Source: Brachypodium distachyon
Taxonomy: Eukaryota; Streptophyta; Magnoliopsida; Poales; Poaceae
Assembly (NCBI RefSeq): GCF_000005505.3
Contig: NC_016135.3
Location: forward strand, 17,268,613-17,332,612
DNA length: 64,000 bases
Direction: 5' to 3'
Shown: one piece after another, positions 1 to 10,799 of the stretch
Layout of the letters: each line of letters opens with the position of its first letter
Numbering within the stretch: position 1 is the first letter of the stretch
Translations under genes and position numbers: made by a program
Notes under the pieces: model-generated
What the model was told of the DNA's origin: nothing
The model's database searches: none
Seen by the model: the letters and a program-made list of their open reading frames with translations, nothing else

Positions 1-2
1 TC

Positions 3-2138
3 GCCGTTCTCGCCGAGGGCCGCGTCTTGGAGTTCGGCACGCACGACGAGCTCGTCGCCATGGACGACGGAGGCGAAGGCGGCGTCTACGGCAAGATGGT
101 GAAGCTCCAGAACTCGTCCGTGGCGAGAAATCAGGGGCGACAGCGCGTGGTCGAGCAGGAGGTGGAGGAGGAGAGCGACACGACGCAGTATCACAGCTTG
201 GAGATCATGGCGGCGGCGGCGGCCGCCGACGTCCGCGCTGCTAGCCCGGTGCCATCGTTCGGATCGGTCGAGCACAACACCGTGGAAGACGACGACAAAC
301 ACGCGGCGGCTGCGGCCTCCTCCGGGCCCCGAGGCAAGCCGTCGCAGCTGCGTCTGCTCAAGATGAACCGCCCCGAGTGGAAGCAGGCGGTGCTCGGGTG
401 CGCCGGCGCCGTCGTATTCGGGGCCGTGCTGCCGCTCTACTCGTACAGCCTGGGCGCGCTGCCGGCGGTGTACTTCCTCCCCGACGAGGCGCTCATCCGC
501 TCCAAGATCAGGGCCTACTCGCTCATCTTCCTGGCGATCGCCGTGGTGTGCATCACGGCCAACATCGTGCAGCACTACAACTTCGCCGTGATGGGCGAGC
601 GGCTGACGGAGCGCGTGCGTGACCAGATGCTGTCCAGGATCCTGTCCTTCGAGGTCGGGTGGTTCGACGAGGACGACAACTCGAGCGCGGCCGTGTCCGC
701 GCGCCTGGCCACGCAGGCCAGCAAGGTCCGGTCCCTCGTGGGCGACCGCATCTGCCTGCTGGTGCAGGCGGGCGCCTCGGCGTCCCTGGGCTTCGCGCTG
801 TCGCTGTCCGTGTCGTGGCGCCTGGCGTTGGTGATGATGGCCATGCAGCCGCTCATCATCGCCAGCTTCTACTTCAAGAAGGTGCTCATGACGGCCGGCT
901 CCAAGAAGGCCAAGAAGGCGCAGGTGCAGGGCAGCCAGCTCGCCAGCGAGGCCGTCGTGAACCACCGGACCATCACCGCCTTCTCATCGCAGGGGCGGAT
1001 GCTGCAGCTGTACGAGGCCGCGCAGGAGGGTCCTCGGAAGGACACCATGATGCAGTCCTGGTTCTCGGGGTTCTGCCTCTGCCTGTGCCAGTTCAGCAAC
1101 ACGGGGAGCATGGCGCTGGCGTTGTGGTACGGGGGCAAGCTCATGGCCAGTGGGCTCATCAACACCACGCACCTGTTCCAGGTGTTCTTCATCCTCATGA
1201 CCATGGGAAGAGTGATCGCCGACGCTGGGACCCTGACGTCGGACTTGGCGCAAGGCGGCGACGCGGTGCGGTCCATCCTCGACACTCTGGACCGTGAACC
1301 CAAGATCAAAGACGCTGGCGACGAATACTCAAGCGGGTCAGACAGCGACAAGAAGAAGAACCAGAAGGGGATCAAAGGCGCCATCGAGTTCAGGGACGCG
1401 CATTTCACCTACCCGACGCGGCCCGAGGTGACAGTCCTTTCCGGTTTCAGCCTCGAGATCGGTGCGGGCAAGACAGTGGCGCTGGTGGGGCCGAGCGGGT
1501 CAGGCAAGTCCACTGTGATCGGGCTGATCGAGAGGTTCTACGACGTGCAGAAAGGCTCGGTCCTGATCGACGGCAGGGACATCAGGCGTTACGCACTGAC
1601 GCACCTCCGGTCGCACATTGCGCTGGTGAGCCAGGAGCCCACGCTCTTCTCCGGCACGATCCGCGACAACATCATGTACGGCGACGAGCACGCCACGGAG
1701 GACGAGGTTGCCAGCGCCGCCGCGCTCGCCAACGCGCACGAGTTCATCAGCGCCATGGAGAGCGGCTACGACACGCACATCGGGGAGCGCGGGACGCAGC
1801 TGTCGGGCGGGCAGCGGCAGCGGATCGCGCTGGCGAGGGCGGTGCTGAAGAACGCGAGGATCCTGCTGCTGGACGAGGCGACGAGCGCGCTGGACACGGT
1901 GTCGGAGAGGCTGGTGCAGGACGCCGTGGACAGGATGCTGCAGGGGAAGAGGACGTGCGTCGTCGTGGCGCACAGGCTCTCCACGGTGCAGAAGGCCGAC
2001 ATGATCGCCGTGGTGAAGGAGGGGAAGGTGGCGGAGAGAGGGACGCACCACGAGCTCGTCGCCGTCGGCCCTGCGGGGATGTACTACAACCTCATCAAGC
2101 TTCAGCACGGCACATCGCCGTGCCATAGTCCCATGTGA
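3..2138 (+). CDS. ABCB: ABCB-subfamily (MDR/P-glycoprotein-like) ABC transporter, C-terminal part, 5' truncated by window edge
   Basis: A full-size ABC exporter of the plasma membrane that couples ATP hydrolysis to export of amphipathic substrates or hormones; only its C-terminal half lies here. The frame is open from base 3, and the first residues (ending EFGTHDELVA) are the tail of nucleotide-binding domain 1, so the start codon lies outside. A charged, alanine-rich linker follows, then a second transmembrane domain (about bases 380-1250) and NBD2. NBD2 has Walker A GPSGSGKST (1488-1514), signature LSGGQ (1800-1814), Walker B ILLLDEATSALD (from 1860) and the H-loop histidine (1971-1973). 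All catalytic motifs look intact. It stops at TGA 2136-2138, with no intron visible in this part. It converges on the minus-strand wax synthase gene 252 bp away. The plant ABCB family is certain; substrate and exact orthologue are not. Confidence 0.95.
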   Translation, partial: AVLAEGRVLEFGTHDELVAMDDGGEGGVYGKMVKLQNSSVARNQGRQRVVEQEVEEESDTTQYHSLEIMAAAAAADVRAASPVPSFGSVEHNTVEDDDKHAAAAASSGPRGKPSQLRLLKMNRPEWKQAVLGCAGAVVFGAVLPLYSYSLGALPAVYFLPDEALIRSKIRAYSLIFLAIAVVCITANIVQHYNFAVMGERLTERVRDQMLSRILSFEVGWFDEDDNSSAAVSARLATQASKVRSLVGDRICLLVQAGASASLGFALSLSVSWRLALVMMAMQPLIIASFYFKKVLMTAGSKKAKKAQVQGSQLASEAVVNHRTITAFSSQGRMLQLYEAAQEGPRKDTMMQSWFSGFCLCLCQFSNTGSMALALWYGGKLMASGLINTTHLFQVFFILMTMGRVIADAGTLTSDLAQGGDAVRSILDTLDREPKIKDAGDEYSSGSDSDKKKNQKGIKGAIEFRDAHFTYPTRPEVTVLSGFSLEIGAGKTVALVGPSGSGKSTVIGLIERFYDVQKGSVLIDGRDIRRYALTHLRSHIALVSQEPTLFSGTIRDNIMYGDEHATEDEVASAAALANAHEFISAMESGYDTHIGERGTQLSGGQRQRIALARAVLKNARILLLDEATSALDTVSERLVQDAVDRMLQGKRTCVVVAHRLSTVQKADMIAVVKEGKVAERGTHHELVAVGPAGMYYNLIKLQHGTSPCHSPM

Positions 2139-2390
2139 TTAGTATTAGAAGTTTAGAACAACCGTGTTTTCCGTTCCAGTCTTCCAGATACAGTAAACAC
2201 ACCTTCAAATGAAGCGAGATTCGTACGAGCAAGGCAGTCAATGACTTGACACTGCAAATCTTTTTCCGTAGTACTACTGACTACTCCAAAAATATATAAG
2301 TAAAAACTTTCAATTTTTAGATTGTTACTGACATACCATTTTTGCAGTCGATCCACCTCCCTGTCACCCTGTTTTCAGGAGCTGTCCATA

Positions 2391-3428
2391 CTACGATCGG
2401 CCAGCCCACACAGATCGGACGGAACCGGTAGCCCATACTCCGGCGTCACGCAAGAACGCACCTGCCGCCTCGCATTCAGCGATCGCCACCTTGTCGGCTC
2501 CGGGCCTCGTGATCGGCGGGAAGAAGAGCCAGAACCCAGTCACGGCGACGAACGCCAGCGCCAGCGGTGTCGCGGCCCACCTCGGCGGCCGCCACCACGC
2601 CTCGTGCCTCGCCCACCACGCCTCCGCCACCGCGCACGCGCCGTGCAGCGCGAAGAACGCCGTCGCCTCCCCGGTGGGCGGCCGCAGCGTGATGTAGGAG
2701 AACATCAGCTCGTGCATGAGCCCGGAGACGAGGAACGTCGCGAGCACCCCCGCGGCCGCGCTGCCGAGGCGCGCGCGCACGGGGCGGTACACGCAGGGGC
2801 GGAGCACGGCGGGAACCGAGAGGTTCCACCGCCGGCCCCAGAAGTCTCGCAGTGATTCGGAGAGGTACGGCCGGTCGAACTGCGGCTCCAGATCCATGCC
2901 CAGCAGCGCGCGCGCCGCGGCGGCCGCCGACGCCAGCACGAGCTCCAGCGCGAGGTATATGTGGAACGCGTAGAGGGTGAGCAGGACGTATTGGTTCATC
3001 CGCTCCTCGTACCGGTACAGGGATACGATGACCGCGAGCAGCGCGGCCATGACGGCGGAGGAGACGAGGCCCAGATTCGAAGAGCTTGTTTGGGCCTTGT
3101 CGGGCTTTTCGGCGCGGAGCCTGACGGGGCCGGAGGCGACGGCGACGAAGGCGGGGAGCGGGAGGGACGGATGGAGGGGCCCCTGGCCGGCGGCGAGGAG
3201 GAGGAGCTTGAACTCGGCAAGCCAGGTGAGGAAGAAGCCAGAGATGGCGCGCGGGTGGAGGGCGCGGAAGGTGAGGGGGAGGAGAGGGAGGACGGCGAGC
3301 ACCGGAAGGAACGCGGCGAGGCGGGGGAGGCCCGGGCGCAGGCGCCGTGCTGCGAAGCGGATGTAGCACATGGCCGCTGCGACCGCGGCCGAGACCACGG
3401 CGAGGCTACGCAGGTCGCCGCCGACCAT
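2391..3428 (-). CDS. Wax synthase-like MBOAT acyltransferase (long-chain-alcohol O-fatty-acyltransferase family)
   Basis: A predicted ER multi-pass enzyme of the plant wax synthase family, which esterifies a fatty acyl-CoA to a long-chain alcohol (related members acylate sterols). The single-exon frame gives 345 aa, matching the usual 340-350 aa of the plant family. Hydrophobic segments run through the whole protein. The family signature FWGRRWN lies at residues 196-202, and the MBOAT active-site histidine is in SGLMHEL (H239), followed by more membrane segments. The start at 3426-3428 is the first Met and places MVGGDLRSL directly before the first membrane segment. The gene is convergent with the ABC transporter. 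Upstream, 3429-3600 should hold the promoter; I see no clear TATA box. Family assignment is strong; wax ester versus sterol ester specificity is unknown. Confidence 0.9.
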   Translation of the reverse strand: MVGGDLRSLAVVSAAVAAAMCYIRFAARRLRPGLPRLAAFLPVLAVLPLLPLTFRALHPRAISGFFLTWLAEFKLLLLAAGQGPLHPSLPLPAFVAVASGPVRLRAEKPDKAQTSSSNLGLVSSAVMAALLAVIVSLYRYEERMNQYVLLTLYAFHIYLALELVLASAAAAARALLGMDLEPQFDRPYLSESLRDFWGRRWNLSVPAVLRPCVYRPVRARLGSAAAGVLATFLVSGLMHELMFSYITLRPPTGEATAFFALHGACAVAEAWWARHEAWWRPPRWAATPLALAFVAVTGFWLFFPPITRPGADKVAIAECEAAGAFLRDAGVWATGSVRSVWAGRS

Positions 3429-3828
3429 TTTTGCGGGTCGTCGCCTCGTCGGGTCAAATCTGGATGTGGGAGTGTGGAACCCGTGCTGCGGTAGGTGTCC
3501 CGAGTACGGGATCCAGGAGCCCGCACGAGATCGGGAAATCTACATATTTGCAGTCGGTGCATTCTCGTTGCCCCCGTTAAAAAAAAAACATGCCACCGAA
3601 TCTAATTTAATCTTTCGGATTTTAAAATTAAAACCCACAAATCTAAGTATAATTAATGGGAATTTATGAACCAAACATTCGCTTTTTAGTCTCTCGGAGC
3701 GGACTCTTTGCTTGCCATCGACAACAAAATTAGACCAAACAGATAGAAATAAGTTCCATAAAAAGATGGTCCTTTACCATCTGTAACATCAAAATTCAAA
3801 ATAGGGGAAAAGTACATTTTAAACCTTA
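3429..3828. other. Intergenic: upstream region of the wax synthase gene
   Basis: About 400 bp that turns AT-rich from about 3580. It holds the 5' leader and presumed promoter of the minus-strand wax synthase. I see no open frame, repeat or recognisable motif beyond a short A-run at 3581-3588. Confidence 0.5.
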
Positions 3829-4512
3829 TCCTCCTTCTGTCTCATATTAAGTGCTGAAATATTACATGTACAGTGGCGGATCTAGGTTTTGAGACAAGGT
3901 GGTCCAATGTATAAACTTTTATCTCGATATAAATTATAACGACAAATTTTCACCTCAAACATACTAGTAGTATTGAATTTGGGAAGAGAAAAAAACGGCA
4001 TTGAAACAATTTTGCGATAATTTCAATTCGATCAATGAGCAAACCTTAATTTAATTCAACGAAAGGCCGAGAAAAATGTCGGGTGGCTCCATGTAAGCTG
4101 CTGTCCCACTCGCGTGCTCGTGGTGACGCAGTGTATGTTTGTTGTCCGCTGGAAATCAGCGACGATCGATGGCGAGAAATACGATGAAATGTCAGCTTCT
4201 CGTGCTCGTCTGCTCGGCGAGAAATACGATACGATGCTAACCGCTCATGATCGATCGCTAGGCTGCTAGATGGGTATACTACACAACAGAAAGAAACAAG
4301 AACTGGTCGGAGAGATGGGCTATTTTCTCGGGCTGATTTTTCTTTTTTAGTAGGTTTAAAATACACTAGTGTATATGTATACGGGCTGTATTTTCAGGGT
4401 GGTCCATGAACCACCCTGGCCACCCTATGGATCCGTCGGTGTACATGTATCTAGACGTTTTTAGGTATAAATACATCTTAAATTCGAGTCACTTAATATG
4501 TGATGGAGGGAG
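3829..4512. mobile_element. Stowaway (Tc1/mariner) MITE, split by a later insertion
   Basis: The left end (3829-3870) and right end (4442-4512) are the two halves of one small Stowaway MITE. The left arm contains CATATTAAGTG and the right arm contains its complement CACTTAATATG, followed by GGAGGGAGTA. The flanking dinucleotide is TA on both sides (3827-3828 and 4513-4514). The middle is occupied by the hAT-like element at 3871-4441, which interrupts the sequence TACATGTATCTAGACG. That sequence is uninterrupted in the related Stowaway at 4710-4823. Confidence 0.85.
3871..4441. mobile_element. hAT-like non-autonomous element nested in a Stowaway MITE
   Basis: A 571-bp insert flanked by a perfect 8-bp duplication TACATGTA (3863-3870 and 4442-4449), the target duplication length of hAT transposases. 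Its ends are imperfect inverted repeats: it starts CAGTGGCGGATCTAGG and ends TATGGATCCGTCGGTG. A second inverted motif (ggtggtcc / gaaccaccc) lies just inside each end. It has no credible coding capacity; the minus-strand open frame at 4046-4366 matches nothing I recognise. Confidence 0.85.
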
Positions 4513-4709
4513 TACTTGTAGACCAAAGCTGAAATGAACTCTGACTTCTCAATCCCTGAAATCAACACCCTATCCCTATTATTCTCGTTGGATCTCAACA
4601 TTTAGGAACCAAATGCTGTTTGGGAGAGCGGGATTGCTAACGAGATAGACAAATCTCATGAGTTTTATCCAAAAAACCATTGTACTATAAAAGATAATGT
4701 AGATTGCTA

Positions 4710-4823
4710 CTCCCTCCAATCCTAAATTTGTTGTCGAAATATTACATGTATCTAGACGCATTTTAAGAATAGATACATCCATGTTTGAACAAATTTGAGT
4801 TAAGAATTTAGAACCAGAGGGAG
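4710..4823. mobile_element. Stowaway MITE
   Basis: A 114-bp element flanked by TA (4708-4709 and 4824-4825). It begins CTCCCTCCAATCCTAAATTTG and ends with CCAGAGGGAG. It contains ATTACATGTATCTAGACG, identical to the site interrupted in the neighbouring split Stowaway. Confidence 0.85.
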
Positions 4824-5139
4824 TAACATTTTAGTAGAAAGATATCCGAACGAATAAACTTAGAATGCTTCATTTTCTTCATCGGCATGCACAAGTAGGT
4901 GTCCATACAAATGTGCGCATAAGCAAGTGGCCGGGTATTTGTGTCATTTCTTGTAGCCTTTTTGTGCTCGGGAAATCAAAAATAGAATTAAAAGTAGAAA
5001 AACATAAATCATCAAGGTGTCCAAGTAAACTGAGGCAAATGATCAAAGACAGATTAATATGAGGCATATAATCAATTGCCAAGTAACACGAAGCATATGA
5101 TTAAATTCCCCGCATACACACACAAAACTATAAATAATA

Positions 5140-5205
5140 CTCCCTTTGATCCTAAATACTTGTCGTTGAACTAAAACAACGATATTAATTTAGGATCGGA
5201 GGGAG
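5140..5205. mobile_element. Very short Stowaway MITE
   Basis: A 66-bp palindromic element flanked by TA (5138-5139 and 5206-5207). It begins CTCCCTTTGATCCTAAAT and ends with ATTTAGGATCGGAGGGAG, so it is almost entirely terminal inverted repeat. Confidence 0.85.
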
Positions 5206-5494
5206 TATTACATAATTTAGTCTAAATATAAGTGGCGGACCTCGGTAGGAGAAACTTCAACTGAATTTGTAAAAACAAAATCTCAAATTTTAACCACCAT
5301 ATCAACAAGCCATTTTTCCAAACGACAAACGTTATTTGATTTCCGAAGGTTCATATTAGTGGGGATTAACAAGGACATCATGCTGATTTCATGGATTAGA
5401 AAGTTTTTTTTATAGGGAAAACAATAGATCAATGATCTTCCGCAAGTATATTAATGTAAAAGTTAATATATATACAAAGCTGATAACCAGCATT

Positions 5495-6000
5495 CACTAC
5501 GCCAGAATGGGTTACTGGCGCATGAGCTCCAATGGCGGTTCCGCTGGTCCAAAAAATTCACCACCACTGCACGTCGTTGGAGGAATCCAAAACGAACACC
5601 AGTGGCGGTGAGCGACCACCACCACTGCTAATAGAGCACCCGTGGCGGTGAAAGCACTTGCACGACCAGCACCGCCACCGGTGCTCTAGCACCCTTGGCG
5701 GTGGGCGTTCACCGCCACTGGAGCTCTTTAGTGGTCATTGATGCACGATCTCCAGTGGCGGTTTATGTGGTCCAAAAAAAACACCGCCACTGGTAAGTCA
5801 TTGGAGGAATCTAAACGAATACCAGTGGCGGTTAGCATCCACCGCCACTGATACTAGAGCACTACTGGCGGTGCAAGCACTCATACGGCTGTCACCTAGT
5901 ACCAGTGGCCGCTTTAGTTAACCGCCACTAGAGCTGTGCAAGATTTCCCCATCCCGGTTACCAGTGGCAGGCAGATTCTTTGAACCGCCAGCGGTAAGTT
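5495..6000. repeat. CACTA left terminal and subterminal repeats
   Basis: Many direct and inverted copies of a core close to CAGTGGCGGT / ACCGCCACTG, spaced about 40-60 bp apart (for example near 5528, 5602, 5640, 5697, 5752, 5781, 5821). In En/Spm elements such subterminal motifs bind the element's TnpA-type protein; that role is inferred here by position. Confidence 0.85.
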
Positions 6001-6641
6001 ATCTATAAAAGCAAAGTTATTGTGGCCTTATCTTCCTCAGCTCGCACGTCTCTAGACCAGCTGCGGCTCCTCAACACAGGCGACGGCGAAGCTCTGCCAA
6101 AATTGCATGCCGCCGGCGGCAGGAAGGTTGCTCCCTTTCCCTCTCCCTCTTCCTCCTCTCCCTCTCCTTTCCTCTAGATCCTTCCTCTCTTCTCTTCTTC
6201 AGTAGCTGCCCCGGCCGGGAGGAGCTCAAATGGCGCCGGCGGCCGGGAGGAGCTCGATCTCTCTCCAGTAGCTGTCCCGGCCGGCCCCCTTGCTCGGGAG
6301 CTCCCCCACTCTTCCCCTAGCTCCGTTTCTCCCTCTCTTGCTACTGCGCCCCCTCCCCTCTCTCTCTCTTCTCCCCTCTCTCTCTGTGATTAATTAAGCT
6401 CTCTCCCAAGAAAATATGTTTTGGATGTGCATGTTCCGTGGCCATCGTGCCTTGTTTTTAAATTTTTGTATGCACATGTATGCGGGCCATCATGCCGTGT
6501 GTGTTCACATGTGGGTGTGGGTGGGTGTTTATTTGGCAATTTTTTATAAAATTTGTAAATTTTATAGCAAAGGTCATGCCGAATTTTTTTTGTGATACTA
6601 TATGTAACTTGATTTATGTTTGTTTATCGTGTTTTAGCTCG
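6001..6641 (+). promoter_or_regulatory. CACTA promoter and leader 1 (TATA-like box, 5' leader, putative intron)
   Basis: TATCTATAAAAGC (around 6000-6012) is a good TATA box at the inner edge of the subterminal repeats. The leader contains AGACCAGCTGCGG (6054-6066), which recurs in the second module at 12189. A CT-rich stretch with GGCCGG motifs follows (6120-6400), then an AT-rich segment ending TTTTAG at 6637, plausibly an intron acceptor just before the transposase start. Confidence 0.6.
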
Positions 6642-9600
6642 ATGAGCCGTGCTTGGATGTACAAGGAGACAAGAAATTGCGAAGATTGGATAAGAAAGCT
6701 GAAGGACTTCACTGCTGTCGCCACGAAACATATGTTGAGAAAAGGGAACGACATGATATGTTGTCCATGTAGCAATTGTCGTAACATAACGGTGCTTCTG
6801 CCAAGTGATGTGGAGTTGCACTTGCTCTTACACGGTTTTGTGTTGGGTTATTCAGGTTAGACTTCTCACGGCGAGGATGGCATCGAAGTCGAAAGCAACC
6901 CATAAATGGAGAACAAGGAGCATGATGATCCACCCGACGAACCATGCCGTGGCGAAGATCAAGAAGTTCCGCAAGGCAGGGTGGCCGAAATGCTAGATGA
7001 TGTGCACCTGCGGAAATAGTTAGATGACGCCGACGATGAGACAGTGTCCTGTAAATTCCAGAAGCTGAGGGAGGACGCAGAGACGCCGTTGTATGAAAAT
7101 GCAGGAGTGGACAAAAGAGTGCTGGAAGTAACGCTCGAACTTATCTGAATGAAGGCAAAAGATAACATCGTGGACTCGGGATTCACGGATATTTTGAGTT
7201 ACCTTTCTATAGTTCTTCCTGCGGGCAACATGTTGCCTAAGATCACGTACAAAGCGAAAAGGTTCCATGTCCCCTCGGGTTAGAGGTTGTCAGATACCAT
7301 GCTTGTCTGTTGGACTGCATCATATACAAGGGTGACTACAAAAACATGCACAACTGTCCAGTATGCAAAACATCCCGATACAGGAAGAAAGAGCCCAATC
7401 TTGAGGGCCTCCCGGAGGAAGAAGTGACTCGTGGTCCAGCGGCGAAGACGGTATGGTACCTTCCGTGTGGTAGCCGGCTGGAGCATTGATTTCAAAACGA
7501 GGAGGCCAGGTGGTTCATCTTCCACGATACGAATCAGAAGGATATCGATCCTGATGGGGTGTACCGTAACGAAGATGGTGTACTCAGACACCCCGCCGAT
7601 GCGGCTCAATGGAGGACCCTGGATGAGGAGTTTCCAAACTTCGGCGCAGAGCACAGGAACATCAGGTTCAGGATGAGTACGGACGGAATCAATCCGTTCA
7701 GAAACATGAGCAGCAAACACAACACATGGCCGGTGATCCTGTTCATATACAACCTTCCTTCGTGGCTTATCATGAAGAGGAAGTACATCCACCTATCCAT
7801 GCTCATACAAGGCCCTAAGCAATCAGGATCTGATCTGAACGTGTATCTCGAGCTACTGAAAGATGAACTTGCGTAACTTTGGAGTACGGGCCGAAAGGTT
7901 TGGGACGCTCACAAGAAGGAGGAGTTCACCCTTCGGGCAGCTCTGTTGACATGTGTGCATGACTACCCTGCGAACGGGAACTCATCTTGCCAACGCACAC
8001 ATGGGTACAAAGCGTGTACAAAGTGCGGGGATGAAACGAACTCATAAAGGCTACCAGTTTCACAAAAGATTGTGTACATGGGACACCAAAAGTGGTTGCA
8101 ACCCGACGACCCATGGAGGAAGGACAAGAAAAACTTCAATGGGAGGTTAGAGCCTTGCCCGAAGCCCAGGAAAAAGACTGGGCATGGAATCTATGAAATT
8201 GTTAGGAACTTGGAAGTTGTTGCCGAGAAAGAAAATCCGCAAGCGAAAGAGAAGGATGGCGATGGACCTGTGTGGAAAAGGAGGTCTGTGTTTTGGGACC
8301 TGCCTTACTGGAAATTCTTACAAAGCCATCACACCATAGATGTCATGCACGTCGAGAAGAACGTCTGTGACAGCTTGTTGGGCTTGCTAATGAACAATGC
8401 AGATAAGACAAAAGATGGGCCAAAGGCACGAAAGGACCTGGAGTTCTTGGGCATAAGGAAGAAGCTGTGGGCGGTAGAGGAAGAGTGACCAGAAGACCAC
8501 AATGGTGAAGTCACCGTAACGACACGATGTAAACCTGCGTGTTACACCTTGAGCAAAGCCGAGTTACACAGAATGTGCCAGTGTCTCCACAGCATTAAAG
8601 TTCCATTCAACTACTTGTCCAGCATGAACTGACTCGTTGACATGAAGAGTCACAAGCTTGTTGGTATGAAGTCTCATGACTGCCACGTGATTATCACGCA
8701 GTTACTTCCAGTTGCAATAAGAGGTGCCATGGAGCCATGGGTCAGAGAGACGGTCATGAAGCTTTGTGACTTCTTTGACATAATCGGGCAAAAGTCCATC
8801 ACGGTAGAACGCTGCCTCCAGCTGAAGGATTCAATGATACAAATTTTGTGTGAATATGAGATGTTCCCTCCAACATTCTTCGATATAATGGCACATCTGA
8901 TGGTCCATATCACCGACGAGATAATCATACTAGGGCCCTCCTTTCTACACAACATGTATGGGCCCGAACGATACAACGGGGTGCTGAAGCGGTATGTTCG
9001 TAACAGAGGGCATCCGGAAGGTAGCATCATGCAAGGCTACCATGCAGAAGAGTGTGTGGAGTACGCCACTGATTGGTTGGCGGATCGCAACCCCATAGGA
9101 GTACCCGAATCACGACATAAGGGCAAACTAGAAGGTGAAGGTGGGCTTGGCCGGAAGGTTCTCGATGTGTATTCATTGAGGAGAGAGGACGACTATAGGA
9201 GAGCACATACAATGGTGCTGCAACATATGTACGAGGTCCAGCCTTTCATCGACATGCATATGGAAGAACTTGAAAACCGATACCCTAACAAGAGTGCGGA
9301 TTGGATACACAAGACCCACAATGCAACATTCGACATGTGGCTCAAGAGTTTTTGGTATGCCAGGGTGGCGGCAAATGAAGAAGAAAGGACCGCTCAAAAG
9401 TTCTCACGGCTACCCGACGACTGCGTAGTGACTTACTAGTCGTACACAATGAACGGGTATACGTACTACACCAAGGATCAAAATCGTCAGAGCAGTTACC
9501 AAAATAGAGGTATAGTGCTGGTTGCTGAGACTAGTTCTGATAACTAAGGCACTACAGAAGCGTACTATGGCGTGATCGAAGAGATCTAGGAGCTTGACTA

Positions 9601-9817
9601 CACCTTCACCACCATCCCCATGTTCCGTGTTAGATGGGCACGTGATGTCCGACAAGAAGATCATAAATTCACAACAATGACCCTGCCTTGTGAGGTTCCT
9701 CGTCATAAAGTGGACGTGAAGAAAATCCCGGCAAGATGGGAACCATGGCAGTTTGCTTCAAAATGCAAACAAGTTTTCTTCATCGATGACCCGAAAGCAA
9801 GAACTGTGTTGTCATAA
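6642..9817 (+). pseudogene. CACTA transposase (TnpD / tnp2, Transposase_21 family), broken
   Basis: This encodes the catalytic transposase of an En/Spm element. The start ATG (6642) gives MSRAWMYK and a cysteine-rich transposase-associated zinc domain (CCPCSNC, about 6750-6800). In shifted frames there follow the tnp2 core (7288-7876, including NCPVCKTSRYRKKE and a DTNQKDIDPDG region), a continuation with DVMHVEKNVCDSLLG (8072-8488), and DUF4218/DUF4216-like segments (8642-9439, 9620-9817; for example YGPERYNGVLKRYVRNRGHPEGS). Several in-frame stops (around 6858, 7876, 8486, 9437) and frameshifts separate these blocks, so no full protein can be made. A highly charged tail continues to about 10040. 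The family call is firm; it is non-functional as read. Confidence 0.9.
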
Positions 9818-10114
9818 GGAGAGGGAAAAGAAGCATAGTTGGCGTCGACGGAGTTACTTCACAACAAGACTATGAAGGTTTTCCTGATCCAACATCAAAG
9901 CAAGAAGAAGAAGCATCACGGACAATCCAGACAAGGAAGAAGTCAAGACCTGAGGCATACGCTAGAAGCGGCCACAGCGAGACCCAAACATACAAGAGGA
10001 AGGAGAAGACCAGAAAGAAGAAGAAGGACAAGATTGTGCAATAGTTGAATATTTGTGTATCTTTGGTAGTTGATGTTTAACGATGCTTTTGAATGGAAAA
10101 TTGTAACTTGTATT

Positions 10115-10460
10115 ATGTCAAATTTGAAATCAGAAGTCTTAAATATGTTTTGAATTTGAAATAACTTGTTCAAATTTGAAATCAAAAATATGTTCTGAAT
10201 TTGAAATAATTTGTTCAAATTTGAAATCAAATGTCTTAAATAACATGTTCAAATTTCAAATCAAATGTCTTAAATATGTTCTGAATTTGAAATAACTTGT
10301 TCAAATTTCAAATCAAATGTCTTAAATATTTTCTGAATTTGAAATAACTTGTTCAAATTTGAAATCAAATGTCTCAAATATTTTCTGAATTTGAAATAAC
10401 TTGTTCAAAGTTGAAATCAAATTTCTTAAATATTTTCTGAACTTCAAATTTACTTGATCA
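10115..10460. repeat. AT-rich tandem repeat, 52-bp unit, about 6-7 copies
   Basis: A unit of about 52 bp built around TTGTTCAAATTTGAAATCAA, then TGTCTTAAATATNTTCTGAA and TTTGAAATAAC, is repeated with small changes and one partial unit. It lies directly after the transposase pseudogene inside the CACTA element. The regular short-period A/T pattern has no coding capacity. Confidence 0.85.
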
Positions 10461-10799
10461 AATTTCATGGAAAAAATTAGCCCACCCAGTCAACACGGCT
10501 TTTCGGGTTCGGCCCAGCCCGGCGAACCAGGGAGCTGCCTACTACCTAGTAATGCCGGTTTGACCGGGCCCACGGGGCTTTGACCTAGCCCACCAAGTAC
10601 ATTCGGACCGACAACCGGGCCCACATGCCAGGAACAGATAACAACCGGGTCCACCAGCCAGGAGCAGCGTACTACGGGAATTTGAATCGGAATTGACGAC
10701 CGAGGTGGAGAATCCTATTTATGCTGGTCGAAACGGCTGTAAACAAGCGAGGTGGGACTAAACTCCCTACTCGCTTCGCGGAAGCTCGCACTGAGAAGC

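Noticed and set aside
575..2126. Long open frames in other frames and on the minus strand across the ABC transporter (for example 659-1297 + and 1500-2126 -)
   Set aside because: Shadows caused by very GC-rich coding DNA. They have no domain, and the main frame carries all ABC motifs.
2322..3562. Plus-strand and alternative minus-strand frames over the wax synthase gene
   Set aside because: Arg/Pro/Gly-rich shadow frames; only the 345-codon minus frame has the MBOAT signature and membrane segments.
6480..9817. Functional transposase gene
   Set aside because: Several in-frame stops and frame changes interrupt the tnp2 domains.
10115..10460. CRISPR-like regular repeat array
   Set aside because: Adjacent AT-rich 52-bp units without distinct spacers, inside a eukaryotic transposon.
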